The notes: a model not told the origin generated them from the sequence alone. Positions 1 to 5,454 are shown, counted from the stretch's first letter. The stretch: DNA of 8,793 bases from Bacillota bacterium (GCA_023446675.1 JAEXPO010000151.1:1-8793); one strand, 5' to 3'. Numbers and translations are program-made.

Positions 1-60
1 ATACCATGCTTCCTATCCCCCGTTCTTTTCCCCAAAAATTTTCATAGCTTTTGAATCCTA

Positions 61-69
61 ATTATATCA
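61..69 (-). promoter_or_regulatory. Possible divergent extended -10 promoter facing left
   Basis: Read on the minus strand, this is TGATATAAT, an exact match to the TGnTATAAT extended -10 form of sigma-A promoters. No convincing -35 box lies 16-18 bases upstream. About 55 bases downstream on the minus strand, an ATG at positions 7-5 follows a purine-rich stretch (GGGGGATAGGAAGC). A gene reading leftward out of the window may therefore start there, but only two codons are visible, so no gene is called. Another minus-strand ATG at 45-43 gives a ten-codon reading frame that stops before position 7. Confidence 0.35.
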
Positions 70-189
70 CAAGATCCGACGGCTCCGACCTTATAAAAAG
101 CAGGATGTTTTCCTTAAAAGGCTTGAAATTCCCATGTGTTTGCCCTTAAAGAATCACCGGACGCTATTTTAGGCCGGCCATAAAAGGTG

Positions 190-195
190 TATAAT
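190..195 (+). promoter_or_regulatory. Candidate -10 box of the aminotransferase gene
   Basis: A perfect TATAAT lies 15 bases upstream of the ribosome binding site AAGGAGG (211-217), which would place transcription start near 202. The -35 position (about 167-172, TTTTAG) is poor. A GGCCGGCC palindrome at 172-179 sits in the spacer and could be a regulator contact or chance. Confidence 0.5.
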
Positions 196-222
196 AGACT
201 GAAAAACTCTAAGGAGGAGCCC

Positions 223-1383
223 ATGTTTATCTCGGAAAGAATGAATGGCCTTCACTCGGCTATTTTTACCGATCTGGAAATAAAAAAACAGGAGCTAAAG
301 GAACGCGGCCGGGAGGTATTCGATTTCGGTACGGGAACACCGGATATTCCCCCTGCTCCCCATATTGTCAAAGCCCTGGAGGAAGCCGCAGGACGCTATG
401 ACGACTATAAATATGCCATACGGGATCTGCCCGAGCTTACCCATTCCGTCATTGACTGGTATAAAAGCCGGTATGGCGTTACCCTTGAAAAGGATGAGGT
501 TATGAGCCTTTCCGGCTCTCAGGACGGCCTTGCCCATGTGGCCTTAACCCTGGCCAACTGGGAGGATACGGTGCTTGTTCCCGATCCCTGCTACCCTATT
601 TTCTGGATAGGCCCCTCTCTGGCCTGTAAGAACATTGTCAAAATGCCTCTATTAAAGGAAAATAAATTCCTCATTGATCTGGATGCCATTCCTCCGTCAG
701 TTGCCCACGCTGCCCGGATGATGGTGGTATCCTATCCCAATAATCCTGTAACCGCTATTGCGCCGGACAGCTTTTATGAAAAGCTTATCTGGTTTGCAAA
801 GAAGTACGAAATCGCGGTCATTCACGACAATGCCTACAGTGAGCTGGTTTACGACAACCGCCAGGGTGTCAGCTTTTTAAGCTATCCCGGCGCCAAGGAT
901 GTGGGTATTGAGTTTAATTCCCTGTCCAAGTCCTATAATATGACAGGCTGCCGCATTGCCTTTGCACTGGGAAACAAGGAAATCATCAAGCAGCTTAAGA
1001 CCCTTAAATCCCACCTGGACTACGGCATTTTCCTGCCTGTTCAGAAGGCGGCCATCGCCGCTCTTACCGGCCCTCAGGACAGTCTTAAAAACACTGTTCT
1101 GGATTACTGGAAGCGAAGAGACTTTCTCGTTGACCGCTTAAACGGCATTGGCTGGAAAATGGACAAGCCCCCGGCCACCATGTTTGTCTGGGCCCCTGTC
1201 CCCGAAGGCTTCAAAACCTCCATGGACTTTACCCTGGAGCTTCTTGACAAGGCCGGAGTTGTTGTGGTTCCCGGAAGCAGCTTTGGTGAAAGCGGCGAGG
1301 GCTTCGTGCGCCTGGCGCTGGTACAGTCCATTGAGCGTATGGGCCAAGCGGTGGATCTCATTGAGAAAAGCGGCGTCCTATAA
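223..1383 (+). CDS. PLP-dependent class I/II aminotransferase, DapL-like
   Basis: Predicted 386-residue cytoplasmic fold-type I aminotransferase that transfers an amino group between an amino acid and a 2-oxo acid using pyridoxal phosphate. The start at 223 is chosen over an in-frame GTG at 187 because AAGGAGG (211-217) lies five bases before the ATG, and the -10 box overlaps the GTG. The visible family signatures, by residue, are the PDIPPAPHIV segment near 40-49, GSQDGLAH at 98-105 (cofactor phosphate loop region), YPNNP at 171-175, HDNAYSELVY at 201-210 (Asp202 and Tyr205 for the pyridine ring), SLSKSYNMTGCR at 233-244 with the Schiff-base lysine Lys236, and Arg363 in FVRLALV as the likely substrate-carboxylate arginine. 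The spread of motifs resembles the LL-diaminopimelate aminotransferase group, but the segment YKYAIRDLPEL lacks the usual glycine of the 'Y..G.pelR' motif, so the substrate is not assigned. No partner biosynthetic genes flank it. The gene overlaps the convergent DUF1294 gene by six bases. Confidence 0.9.
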   Translation: MFISERMNGLHSAIFTDLEIKKQELKERGREVFDFGTGTPDIPPAPHIVKALEEAAGRYDDYKYAIRDLPELTHSVIDWYKSRYGVTLEKDEVMSLSGSQDGLAHVALTLANWEDTVLVPDPCYPIFWIGPSLACKNIVKMPLLKENKFLIDLDAIPPSVAHAARMMVVSYPNNPVTAIAPDSFYEKLIWFAKKYEIAVIHDNAYSELVYDNRQGVSFLSYPGAKDVGIEFNSLSKSYNMTGCRIAFALGNKEIIKQLKTLKSHLDYGIFLPVQKAAIAALTGPQDSLKNTVLDYWKRRDFLVDRLNGIGWKMDKPPATMFVWAPVPEGFKTSMDFTLELLDKAGVVVVPGSSFGESGEGFVRLALVQSIERMGQAVDLIEKSGVL

Positions 1384-1683
1384 AAGGTCCAGTCCCTTCA
1401 GTACAAAATAAAGGATAACCATATCCATCACAAATAAAGCAGGAATCCCCGCCATAAAGGCGGGGTGCTTTGTTTTATGGCGAAAAGACAGCATGGCGGT
1501 GAAAATACCAGGCCCACCGCCTATTGCCGCCAGAAGGAACAGTGTTCTCTCAGGCACACGCCATTTGCGGGTCCGCGCGGCCTTTTTATCATGAGCGGTG
1601 ACGCCAAAGCCCACCAGGTTAATAACAAGGACATACAAGGCAAAAAAGAGAATTAATGGCTGACCCATAAGTTTGGTTATCAT
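1378..1683 (-). CDS. DUF1294-family small membrane protein
   Basis: Predicted 101-residue integral membrane protein of unknown function. It has a hydrophobic segment at about residues 8-28, a second at about 46-63 and a third at about 77-96. The conserved block between them is characteristic of DUF1294: HDKKAARTRKWRVPERTL (31-48), the Gly-rich IGGGPGIF (54-61), and FRHKTKHPAF (67-76). The length is typical of the family. The ATG at 1683 is preceded by GGGAGGG with a seven-base gap and by an extended -10 promoter, which supports this start. The stop codon overlaps the last six bases of the convergent aminotransferase gene. The nucleoside hydrolase gene lies 64 bases upstream on the same strand without a visible terminator between them, so read-through from it is possible. 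Confidence 0.85.
   Translation of the reverse strand: MITKLMGQPLILFFALYVLVINLVGFGVTAHDKKAARTRKWRVPERTLFLLAAIGGGPGIFTAMLSFRHKTKHPAFMAGIPALFVMDMVILYFVLKGLDLL
1447..1476 (+). terminator. Intrinsic terminator of the aminotransferase transcript, inside the opposing gene
   Basis: A seven-pair GC-only stem, CCCCGCC (1447-1453) and GGCGGGG (1459-1465), closes an ATAAA loop. It is followed on the plus strand by TGCTTTGTTTT, a usable U-rich tract. It lies 63 bases past the aminotransferase stop, at the place expected for its terminator. The same bases encode the HPAFMAGIP part of the DUF1294 protein on the other strand. On the minus strand the stem is followed by ATTCC with no T-run, so it should not end that gene's own transcript. 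Confidence 0.65.
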
Positions 1684-1706
1684 GGCTGTGCCCTCCCTAA
1701 GGAATT

Positions 1707-1715
1707 ATTATAGCA
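1707..1715 (-). promoter_or_regulatory. Extended -10 promoter of the DUF1294 gene
   Basis: The minus strand reads TGCTATAAT, a perfect TGnTATAAT. Transcription would begin near 1700, giving a leader of about 17 bases that just contains the GGGAGGG ribosome binding site. No good -35 box is seen at 1729-1736, which is usual for extended -10 promoters. It lies in the 64-base gap after the nucleoside hydrolase gene, so the DUF1294 gene can be expressed on its own. Confidence 0.55.
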
Positions 1716-1747
1716 CAGACATCCTGGTACAGGCATCCGCCTTAAGC

Positions 1748-2656
1748 TTAGGTCAGCCGGGCGAATAAATCGTTGAATATACGATCCCTGTTAAGATGAT
1801 AGGCTGTCTTTATGAAATGACGGCCCTGATCCGTGCTCCAGGTCAGCTGATCCGTCAGTATCGGGCTGTGAACCACATGGGTTGAGATCCAGTCCGGATT
1901 GATGAGGTAGGCCACAGGCGCGATATCCCAGATTACCTTGGAATTAAGCCCATGCTCCCTGCAGTAGTCCCTTGTAATTTGGCTTAGATAGTCTCCCGCC
2001 GCGCTTTTCCCTTCAAGAAAGCGCTCCAGCTCCACCGGCAGGGTAATAAGATGGGATACCACATTTTTACAGGGAAAAAGAATAAAAGGCACGCCGCTGT
2101 CCAGAACAACCCGGACTGCCGCCACATCCTGCATCAGGTTAAATTCCTTTGCCGTAGGCCAGCTAAGGGCATTGCCCCCCAGCCACAACACCACTATTTT
2201 TTCAATAATCCGGGGCTCCATAAGAATGGCTGAGGCAATATTGGTGATGGCACCCACCGCCGCCACGTAAAGAGGCTCCTTAGAGGCCATGGCCCTTTTA
2301 ACCAGATCCCTTGCAGCCTCACTGTCACAGGGCGTTTCACTGTCCCTAAGATAGCTCTGGGAGCCTTTCAGCACAAAGCCATCTCTTGCAGGGTAATCAA
2401 GCTTTTCCAGAACCCTGTAGATTTCCTCATAGCTTCTTTCCATGCCGTCAGCCGGGCTTGTGGAACGGCCATTGAAAAAAGGAGCCGCATACACCGCCTC
2501 CACATTGAGCCTGTCCTGCGAACGCAGGGCATAGGCCAGCGCAAACTGATCGTCAATTTCATTATAGGTATCGGTATCCAGGACCATATTGAGCCTTCCG
2601 CCGGGAATAGTCAGCCGCTCCAGCAGTAATTGGGCTGATAATTGAGGAAATACCAT
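1748..2656 (-). CDS. Nucleoside hydrolase-like protein, DTDxYNEIDD subgroup
   Basis: Predicted 302-residue cytoplasmic protein of the inosine/uridine-preferring nucleoside hydrolase fold. These enzymes cleave the N-glycosidic bond of ribonucleosides using a calcium ion held by aspartates. The metal-binding motif appears as MVLDTDTYNEIDDQFAL (residues 24-40, with Asp27, Asp29, Asp35 and Asp36), which has two more residues between the first Asp and the final Asp pair than the classic DTDPGxDD form. Other family marks are AVGAITNIASAI (133-144), LWLGGN (157-162), EFNLMQDVAA (171-180) and the C-terminal metal aspartate in WDIAPVA (Asp244). The histidine that precedes this Asp in classic enzymes is replaced by Trp243. 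The ATG at 2656 has GGAGG seven bases before it. The gene is divergent from an AraC-type regulator across a 300-base control region. The substrate is uncertain: it may hydrolyse a nucleoside or a related ribosyl compound. Confidence 0.85.
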   Translation of the reverse strand: MVFPQLSAQLLLERLTIPGGRLNMVLDTDTYNEIDDQFALAYALRSQDRLNVEAVYAAPFFNGRSTSPADGMERSYEEIYRVLEKLDYPARDGFVLKGSQSYLRDSETPCDSEAARDLVKRAMASKEPLYVAAVGAITNIASAILMEPRIIEKIVVLWLGGNALSWPTAKEFNLMQDVAAVRVVLDSGVPFILFPCKNVVSHLITLPVELERFLEGKSAAGDYLSQITRDYCREHGLNSKVIWDIAPVAYLINPDWISTHVVHSPILTDQLTWSTDQGRHFIKTAYHLNRDRIFNDLFARLT

Positions 2657-2683
2657 TTAACCGCCTCCATTAATCATCTGTTT

Positions 2684-2705
2684 TTTAGGTTTAACAAAAC
2701 CTAAA
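2684..2705. promoter_or_regulatory. Perfect 9-base-arm inverted repeat, candidate operator of the hydrolase gene
   Basis: Arms TTTAGGTTT (2684-2692) and AAACCTAAA (2697-2705) are perfect complements around a four-base AACA spacer. The site begins five bases past the -10 box at 2709-2714 and covers the expected transcription start, the usual place for a repressor. As RNA it would form a weak AU-rich hairpin 28 bases before the start codon, so a leader role is also possible. It does not match the repeats nearer the AraC gene, which suggests a different regulator. Confidence 0.55.
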
Positions 2706-2708
2706 TCT

Positions 2709-2714
2709 ATTATA
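2709..2714 (-). promoter_or_regulatory. Proximal -10 box of the nucleoside hydrolase gene
   Basis: The minus strand reads TATAAT, 53 bases upstream of the ATG at 2656. No good -35 hexamer is seen 16-18 bases upstream, so this promoter would need an activator or be weak. Transcription would start near 2702, inside the 9-base-arm inverted repeat. Confidence 0.45.
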
Positions 2715-2736
2715 GAAGAGGTGTCCCCTCCGTACT

Positions 2737-2764
2737 ATTATATTATGGCCAAATACTATCACAA
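2737..2764 (-). promoter_or_regulatory. Distal candidate promoter of the nucleoside hydrolase gene
   Basis: On the minus strand, TTGTGA (2764-2759) is followed after 16 bases by TATAAT (2742-2737). This is a reasonable sigma-A promoter, with four of six matches at -35 and a perfect -10. Transcription would start near 2730, giving a leader of about 74 bases. The -35 box lies inside the direct repeat copy at 2757-2771, so a protein bound there would compete with or contact RNA polymerase. Confidence 0.45.
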
Positions 2765-2771
2765 TTTGGCT
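2757..2771 (+). repeat. Direct repeat copy 1, candidate AraC-type binding site
   Basis: The 15 bases TATCACAATTTGGCT match 14 of 15 positions with the copy at 2901-2915 in the same orientation, 144 bases apart. The copy overlaps the right inner arm of the central dyad and the -35 box of the distal hydrolase promoter. A widely spaced direct repeat next to an AraC-family gene fits a regulator's half-sites. Confidence 0.5.
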
Positions 2772-2828
2772 GATGTAATAATAGTTCTATTTCTCTTTAT
2801 TTAGAATTGATGAGCCAAAAAAGCTCCA

Positions 2829-2858
2829 TTGACTCACTATTTCTGGAAATGCTATAGT
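2829..2858 (+). promoter_or_regulatory. Promoter of the AraC-family regulator gene
   Basis: TTGACT (2829-2834) and TATAGT (2853-2858) are separated by 18 bases, and the -10 is extended by TGC, giving TGCTATAGT at 2850-2858. This is the strongest sigma-A-like promoter in the window. Transcription would start near 2865, giving a leader of about 92 bases before the ATG at 2957. The leader contains the second direct repeat copy. Confidence 0.65.
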
Positions 2859-2870
2859 TATTTCATAGCA
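2850..2870. promoter_or_regulatory. Inverted repeat over the AraC promoter -10 and start site
   Basis: TGCTAT (2850-2855) and ATAGCA (2865-2870) are perfect six-base complements around nine bases. The left arm contains the extended -10 of the AraC promoter and the right arm begins at the predicted transcription start. A dimeric protein bound here would block the promoter. The short arms leave room for chance. Confidence 0.35.
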
Positions 2871-2900
2871 GCGCCGGTGATTAGGAAAGCCTTTTGACTA

Positions 2901-2915
2901 TATCACAAATTGGCT
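2901..2915 (+). repeat. Direct repeat copy 2, in the AraC gene leader
   Basis: TATCACAAATTGGCT differs from the copy at 2757-2771 at one base. It lies about 36 bases downstream of the predicted AraC transcription start and 41 bases before the chosen start codon, where a bound regulator could block its own transcription or DNA-loop to copy 1. The first ten bases of the wider copy (TATATCACAA, 2899-2908) also occur at 63-72. Confidence 0.5.
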
Positions 2916-2956
2916 CGCAGAAGCATGGGCATTCTCTAAGAGGGCGGGAGGCAGGC

Positions 2957-3718
2957 ATGGACCATCATCTTGAATTTCTTTACTTCACCCGTAAAAGGAC
3001 CGACCAATATGTGGGCTTTCACAAGCACGGCTGCTGGGAGCTGGTTTACTATATCCAGGGTACAGGAAAAACCGTTATGGCTGAGGCTGAAAAGGCTTAT
3101 TCCTCCGGCACCTTCACCCTGATCCCGCCTCATTGCCTTCACGATGAGGACCATGAGGAGGACACGGACGTACTTTATATTGGCTTTAGGCCAGGAAGCA
3201 GATTCACGCTGGAAAGCGGCCTTTACAGGGACGACATTCAGCAAAGCATCTGCCAGCTTCTGAAAAAGATGAAGGAAGAGCTTTTGGAGCAGCGGAAAAA
3301 CTACCGGCTAAAAGCCGATTTTCTTTTGGGCGAGCTCCTCATTGAATTGGAGCGGCTTTGGGTTAAGGAAAAAAAACACTCTCTGAGCTTTTCCTATCTG
3401 GATGGCTATATACAGGAGCATTGCAGCCAACCCATGGATCTTCAGGCTCTTGCCCGGATGTCGGGTTACAGCTATCACCGCTTCCGGCATCTTTTCAGGG
3501 AGTGGTCCGGCTTATCCCCTTCACGATATATTCTTAACAAACGGCTGGACTATGCCAGGCGCTGTCTGGAGCAATCCACCCTCTCCGTTTCGGAAATAGC
3601 CCAGGAATGCGGCTTCTCCAATGAATCCCAGTTTGTTATGATGTTTAAACGGGATATGGGCTGTACCCCAGGCACTTACCGCAAAAGCAGGCTAGGTTCA
3701 GCCAAAGCCGTTAAGTAA
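2957..3718 (+). CDS. AraC-family transcriptional regulator with cupin-type sensor
   Basis: Predicted 253-residue cytoplasmic DNA-binding regulator. The N-terminal half looks like a small beta-barrel (cupin) ligand-binding domain at about residues 10-80, with FHKHGCWELVYYIQG (21-35; His22, His24, Glu28) and LIPPHCLHDED (55-65), the usual pattern of AraC-type sugar sensors. The C-terminal domain at about 145-245 carries two helix-turn-helix units: MDLQALARMSGYSYHRFRHL (160-179) and STLSVSEIAQECGFSNESQF (207-226), ending in the family signature MGCTPGTYRKS. The ATG at 2957 is chosen because GGGAGG (2946-2951) lies five bases before it. An in-frame TTG at 2894 has no good ribosome binding site and lies in the operator-rich leader. 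The gene is divergent from the nucleoside hydrolase, which is its most likely target together with itself. The ligand is unknown. Confidence 0.92.
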   Translation: MDHHLEFLYFTRKRTDQYVGFHKHGCWELVYYIQGTGKTVMAEAEKAYSSGTFTLIPPHCLHDEDHEEDTDVLYIGFRPGSRFTLESGLYRDDIQQSICQLLKKMKEELLEQRKNYRLKADFLLGELLIELERLWVKEKKHSLSFSYLDGYIQEHCSQPMDLQALARMSGYSYHRFRHLFREWSGLSPSRYILNKRLDYARRCLEQSTLSVSEIAQECGFSNESQFVMMFKRDMGCTPGTYRKSRLGSAKAVK

Positions 3719-3742
3719 ACGTATTTTCCACAATGGCTTTGC

Positions 3743-3766
3743 GACAGGTACATTCCTGTCCGTACC
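3743..3766 (+). other. Stem-loop with a mutually exclusive alternative fold
   Basis: GACAGG (3743-3748) can pair with CCTGTC (3755-3760) around a six-base loop. Alternatively GGTAC (3747-3751) can pair with GTACC (3762-3766). The two folds share bases and cannot form together. It lies 25 bases after the AraC stop and just before the terminator at 3768-3795. It may be part of the 3' end structure, with no direct evidence of a switch. Confidence 0.35.
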
Positions 3767-3767
3767 G

Positions 3768-3795
3768 GCAGCCCTGCTCATGGAGGCTGCTTTTT
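3768..3795 (+). terminator. Intrinsic terminator after the AraC gene
   Basis: GCAGCC (3768-3773) pairs with GGCTGC (3785-3790) around an 11-base loop, followed directly by TTTTT (3791-3795). It lies 49 bases past the AraC stop codon and separates that gene from the next regulator. The stem is short but GC-rich and the T-run is well placed. Confidence 0.65.
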
Positions 3796-3860
3796 CTGTC
3801 ACTTCATTTATATTTAAGTAATTCTCCCTGGCAATCTGTCTTTTTTATGCCTGACAAGTG

Positions 3861-3869
3861 TGCTACAAT
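3861..3869 (+). promoter_or_regulatory. Extended -10 promoter of the XRE-like regulator gene
   Basis: TGCTACAAT matches the TGnTAnAAT extended -10 form. Upstream at the -35 position is only a T-run (about 3841-3846). Transcription would start near 3876, giving a leader of about 83 bases with a stem-loop at 3904-3938. An AGGAGG at 3872-3877 has no start codon at usable distance and is not a functional ribosome binding site for any frame I can find. Confidence 0.45.
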
Positions 3870-3903
3870 GACAGGAGGCTGATTATAGCACTAAACGCAG
3901 CAG

Positions 3904-3938
3904 AAATGGCCTTATGGGTTCACGCCTGAATGCCATTT
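3904..3938 (+). other. Leader stem-loop before the XRE-like regulator gene
   Basis: AAATGGC (3904-3910) and GCCATTT (3932-3938) are perfect seven-base complements around 21 bases. The right arm ends seven bases before the ribosome binding site GGGAGG (3946-3951) of the GTG start at 3959. No T-run follows, so it is not a terminator. It could be an RNA element or a DNA operator. A seven-codon frame ATG...TGA (3906-3929) lies in the loop but lacks a ribosome binding site. Confidence 0.35.
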
Positions 3939-3958
3939 AGCTTCCGGGAGGGTTAACC

Positions 3959-5410
3959 GTGCAGCTATTTGCCGCCACACTGAAAAAACATGTCCAGCAG
4001 TCTGGAATAACCATTCAAACGCTCTCCAAGCTGAGCGGAGTTGAACGTACTTATATACATAAGCTTATCTCAGGGGAAAGGCTTCCTTCGGACGAGTATA
4101 TCGTCAACAAAATAGTCGAAGCGCTTATGCTTTCTTCCCAGCATGCCAGCAAGCTTCACGAGCTTTATCTTGTTGCCCGGATGGGACAGGGCGTTTACGC
4201 CCGTCATATGCAGGTTAAAAAGCTTTTGGAGGACATGGGCCAGCTGCATTCGGGGCGCCTGTTACCTCTTAAGTGCTCTTACTCCCACAGCCTGGGCGAT
4301 TTGCCGGAAGCCTTTGCCGAATATGGTACGGGTTCTGTTAACCGGCTCATTAAAGCCCTTATTGAATCGGAAGCCTCCAGGCCCAATGGTCATATCAAAA
4401 TTGTCATACAGCCGTCGTGCTCCTTTATTCTGGAGCTTTTAACCACCCTTGGCATGAGCTATCCCCATTTGATTATTGAACACATCTTCTTTCTGCAAAA
4501 GGGAATGCAGGAGGCGGACGACAATGCCCATAACCTCAACTGCTTTACGGAGCTTGCCCCCCTTATGGTATCCGGCTGCAATTATTTGCCCATGTACTAT
4601 TACGATGATGCCAATGCCCGCTCAGGCATGTCGGAGCTGATGCCCTTTTTTATTCTCACCCGTGACGGTGTGGTGGCACTGACCGGTAATTTGGATCGTG
4701 GGGCCTTTTTCAGATCGGACAGCCTGCTTGAGCTTTATCAAAACTTCTTTGAAGGTCTTCTGGCTCTTTCCAAGCCTCTTTTTAACCGGTTCAGCTCAAC
4801 TACCGATCCCATTGTTCACTATTTATCCATGGATCAGGGTGTCTCCCGCTCCTGCTTTACCCTGATGTCGGAGCCCTGCCTTGCACCTTTTCTAACGGAA
4901 ACCCATATTAAAAAATACCTTCATGCCAGTGCGCCAAGCCGGGATTTTTTTCTTTGGCTTTGCAGCGAGCATCTGAAGGATTCCCACCCCTCCTACCCGC
5001 AGCTGGTGGTAACCTCCTATTTTACCGGCGGGGGACTGGATAATTTCATTAAAAACGGCGTTCTGTCCGAAGTGGTTCACAATAGTATGGCTCCTGTAGC
5101 ACCGGCAGACAGAAAGATACTTCTTTCAAGCATGCAGGCTGCCGCCCGGCTGGGCCTGTACAACCCCTGCCAGTTTGTTCCCCGCTCTTTTAAAATGCCC
5201 AATAATCTGGTGATGCTTGCCTTCAATGAAGCCTCCTTCGGCTTTATTTACAAGCATCCTGTTTACGGCGCTCTTTCCTTTGGCTTCAATGAGCGCAGCA
5301 TTGCCTATTCGGTCTATCATTTTCTCAGTTATTTACAAACAAGCAATTATATTTTCTCATCGGACCAGACCCTGTCCATTATGGAGGGACGGCTGGAAGT
5401 TCTTCCTTAA
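3959..5410 (+). CDS. Large regulator-like protein with N-terminal XRE-type helix-turn-helix
   Basis: Predicted 483-residue protein, probably a cytoplasmic DNA-binding regulator. Residues 5-58 look like an XRE/Cro-type helix-turn-helix: LKKHVQQSGITIQTLSKLSG (8-27) followed by VERTYIHKLISGERLPSDEY (28-47), with the typical 'W/Y-I-x-x-L-x-G-x-R' recognition helix pattern. The remaining 420 residues are not recognised. They show no membrane segment or signal peptide and read as a mixed alpha/beta domain: a possible fold element at about 120-275, with IKIVIQPSCSFILELLTTL (146-164) and FFILTRDGVVALTGN (230-244), then a further part rich in aromatic and Cys residues. The 230-244 strand pattern vaguely recalls effector domains of TrmB-type regulators, which is only a guess. 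The GTG start at 3959 has GGGAGG seven bases before it, and the helix-turn-helix begins right after it, which supports it. The next gene on the same strand starts 78 bases later. Confidence 0.75.
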   Translation: MQLFAATLKKHVQQSGITIQTLSKLSGVERTYIHKLISGERLPSDEYIVNKIVEALMLSSQHASKLHELYLVARMGQGVYARHMQVKKLLEDMGQLHSGRLLPLKCSYSHSLGDLPEAFAEYGTGSVNRLIKALIESEASRPNGHIKIVIQPSCSFILELLTTLGMSYPHLIIEHIFFLQKGMQEADDNAHNLNCFTELAPLMVSGCNYLPMYYYDDANARSGMSELMPFFILTRDGVVALTGNLDRGAFFRSDSLLELYQNFFEGLLALSKPLFNRFSSTTDPIVHYLSMDQGVSRSCFTLMSEPCLAPFLTETHIKKYLHASAPSRDFFLWLCSEHLKDSHPSYPQLVVTSYFTGGGLDNFIKNGVLSEVVHNSMAPVAPADRKILLSSMQAAARLGLYNPCQFVPRSFKMPNNLVMLAFNEASFGFIYKHPVYGALSFGFNERSIAYSVYHFLSYLQTSNYIFSSDQTLSIMEGRLEVLP

Positions 5411-5454
5411 GCCTCCCTGGCGCATAGGTTCTTCCCTTTTGGCGAAAACTTGTT

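Larger units (their letters stand above)
2734..2785. repeat. Nested imperfect dyad of about 52 bases
   Basis: The inner arms GCCAAAT (2748-2754) and ATTTGGC (2764-2770) are perfect complements around nine bases. The outer arms ACTATTA (2734-2740) and TAATAGT (2779-2785) are perfect complements with nearly the same centre, half a base off because of one extra base on the right. The dyad lies midway in the divergent control region and covers the distal hydrolase promoter. A role as a dimer-binding operator is inferred from its position and symmetry. Confidence 0.5.

Noticed and set aside
187..222. GTG at 187 as the aminotransferase start
   Set aside because: It overlaps the -10 box and has no ribosome binding site; the ATG at 223 has AAGGAGG at the right distance.
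1..222. Riboswitch before the aminotransferase
   Set aside because: The predicted leader from about 202 is too short, and I see no known riboswitch core in the upstream sequence.
1465..1656. Plus-strand frame of 63 codons inside the DUF1294 gene
   Set aside because: Antisense to a protein with clear DUF1294 motifs, and it starts in the terminator's T-rich tail.
1721..1736. Short CCTG-GTA-CAGG inverted repeat after the nucleoside hydrolase gene as a terminator
   Set aside because: Only four base pairs and no T-run on either strand.
2936..3244. Minus-strand frame of 102 codons over the AraC gene
   Set aside because: It overlaps the cupin domain of the AraC protein in the opposite direction and shows no family features.
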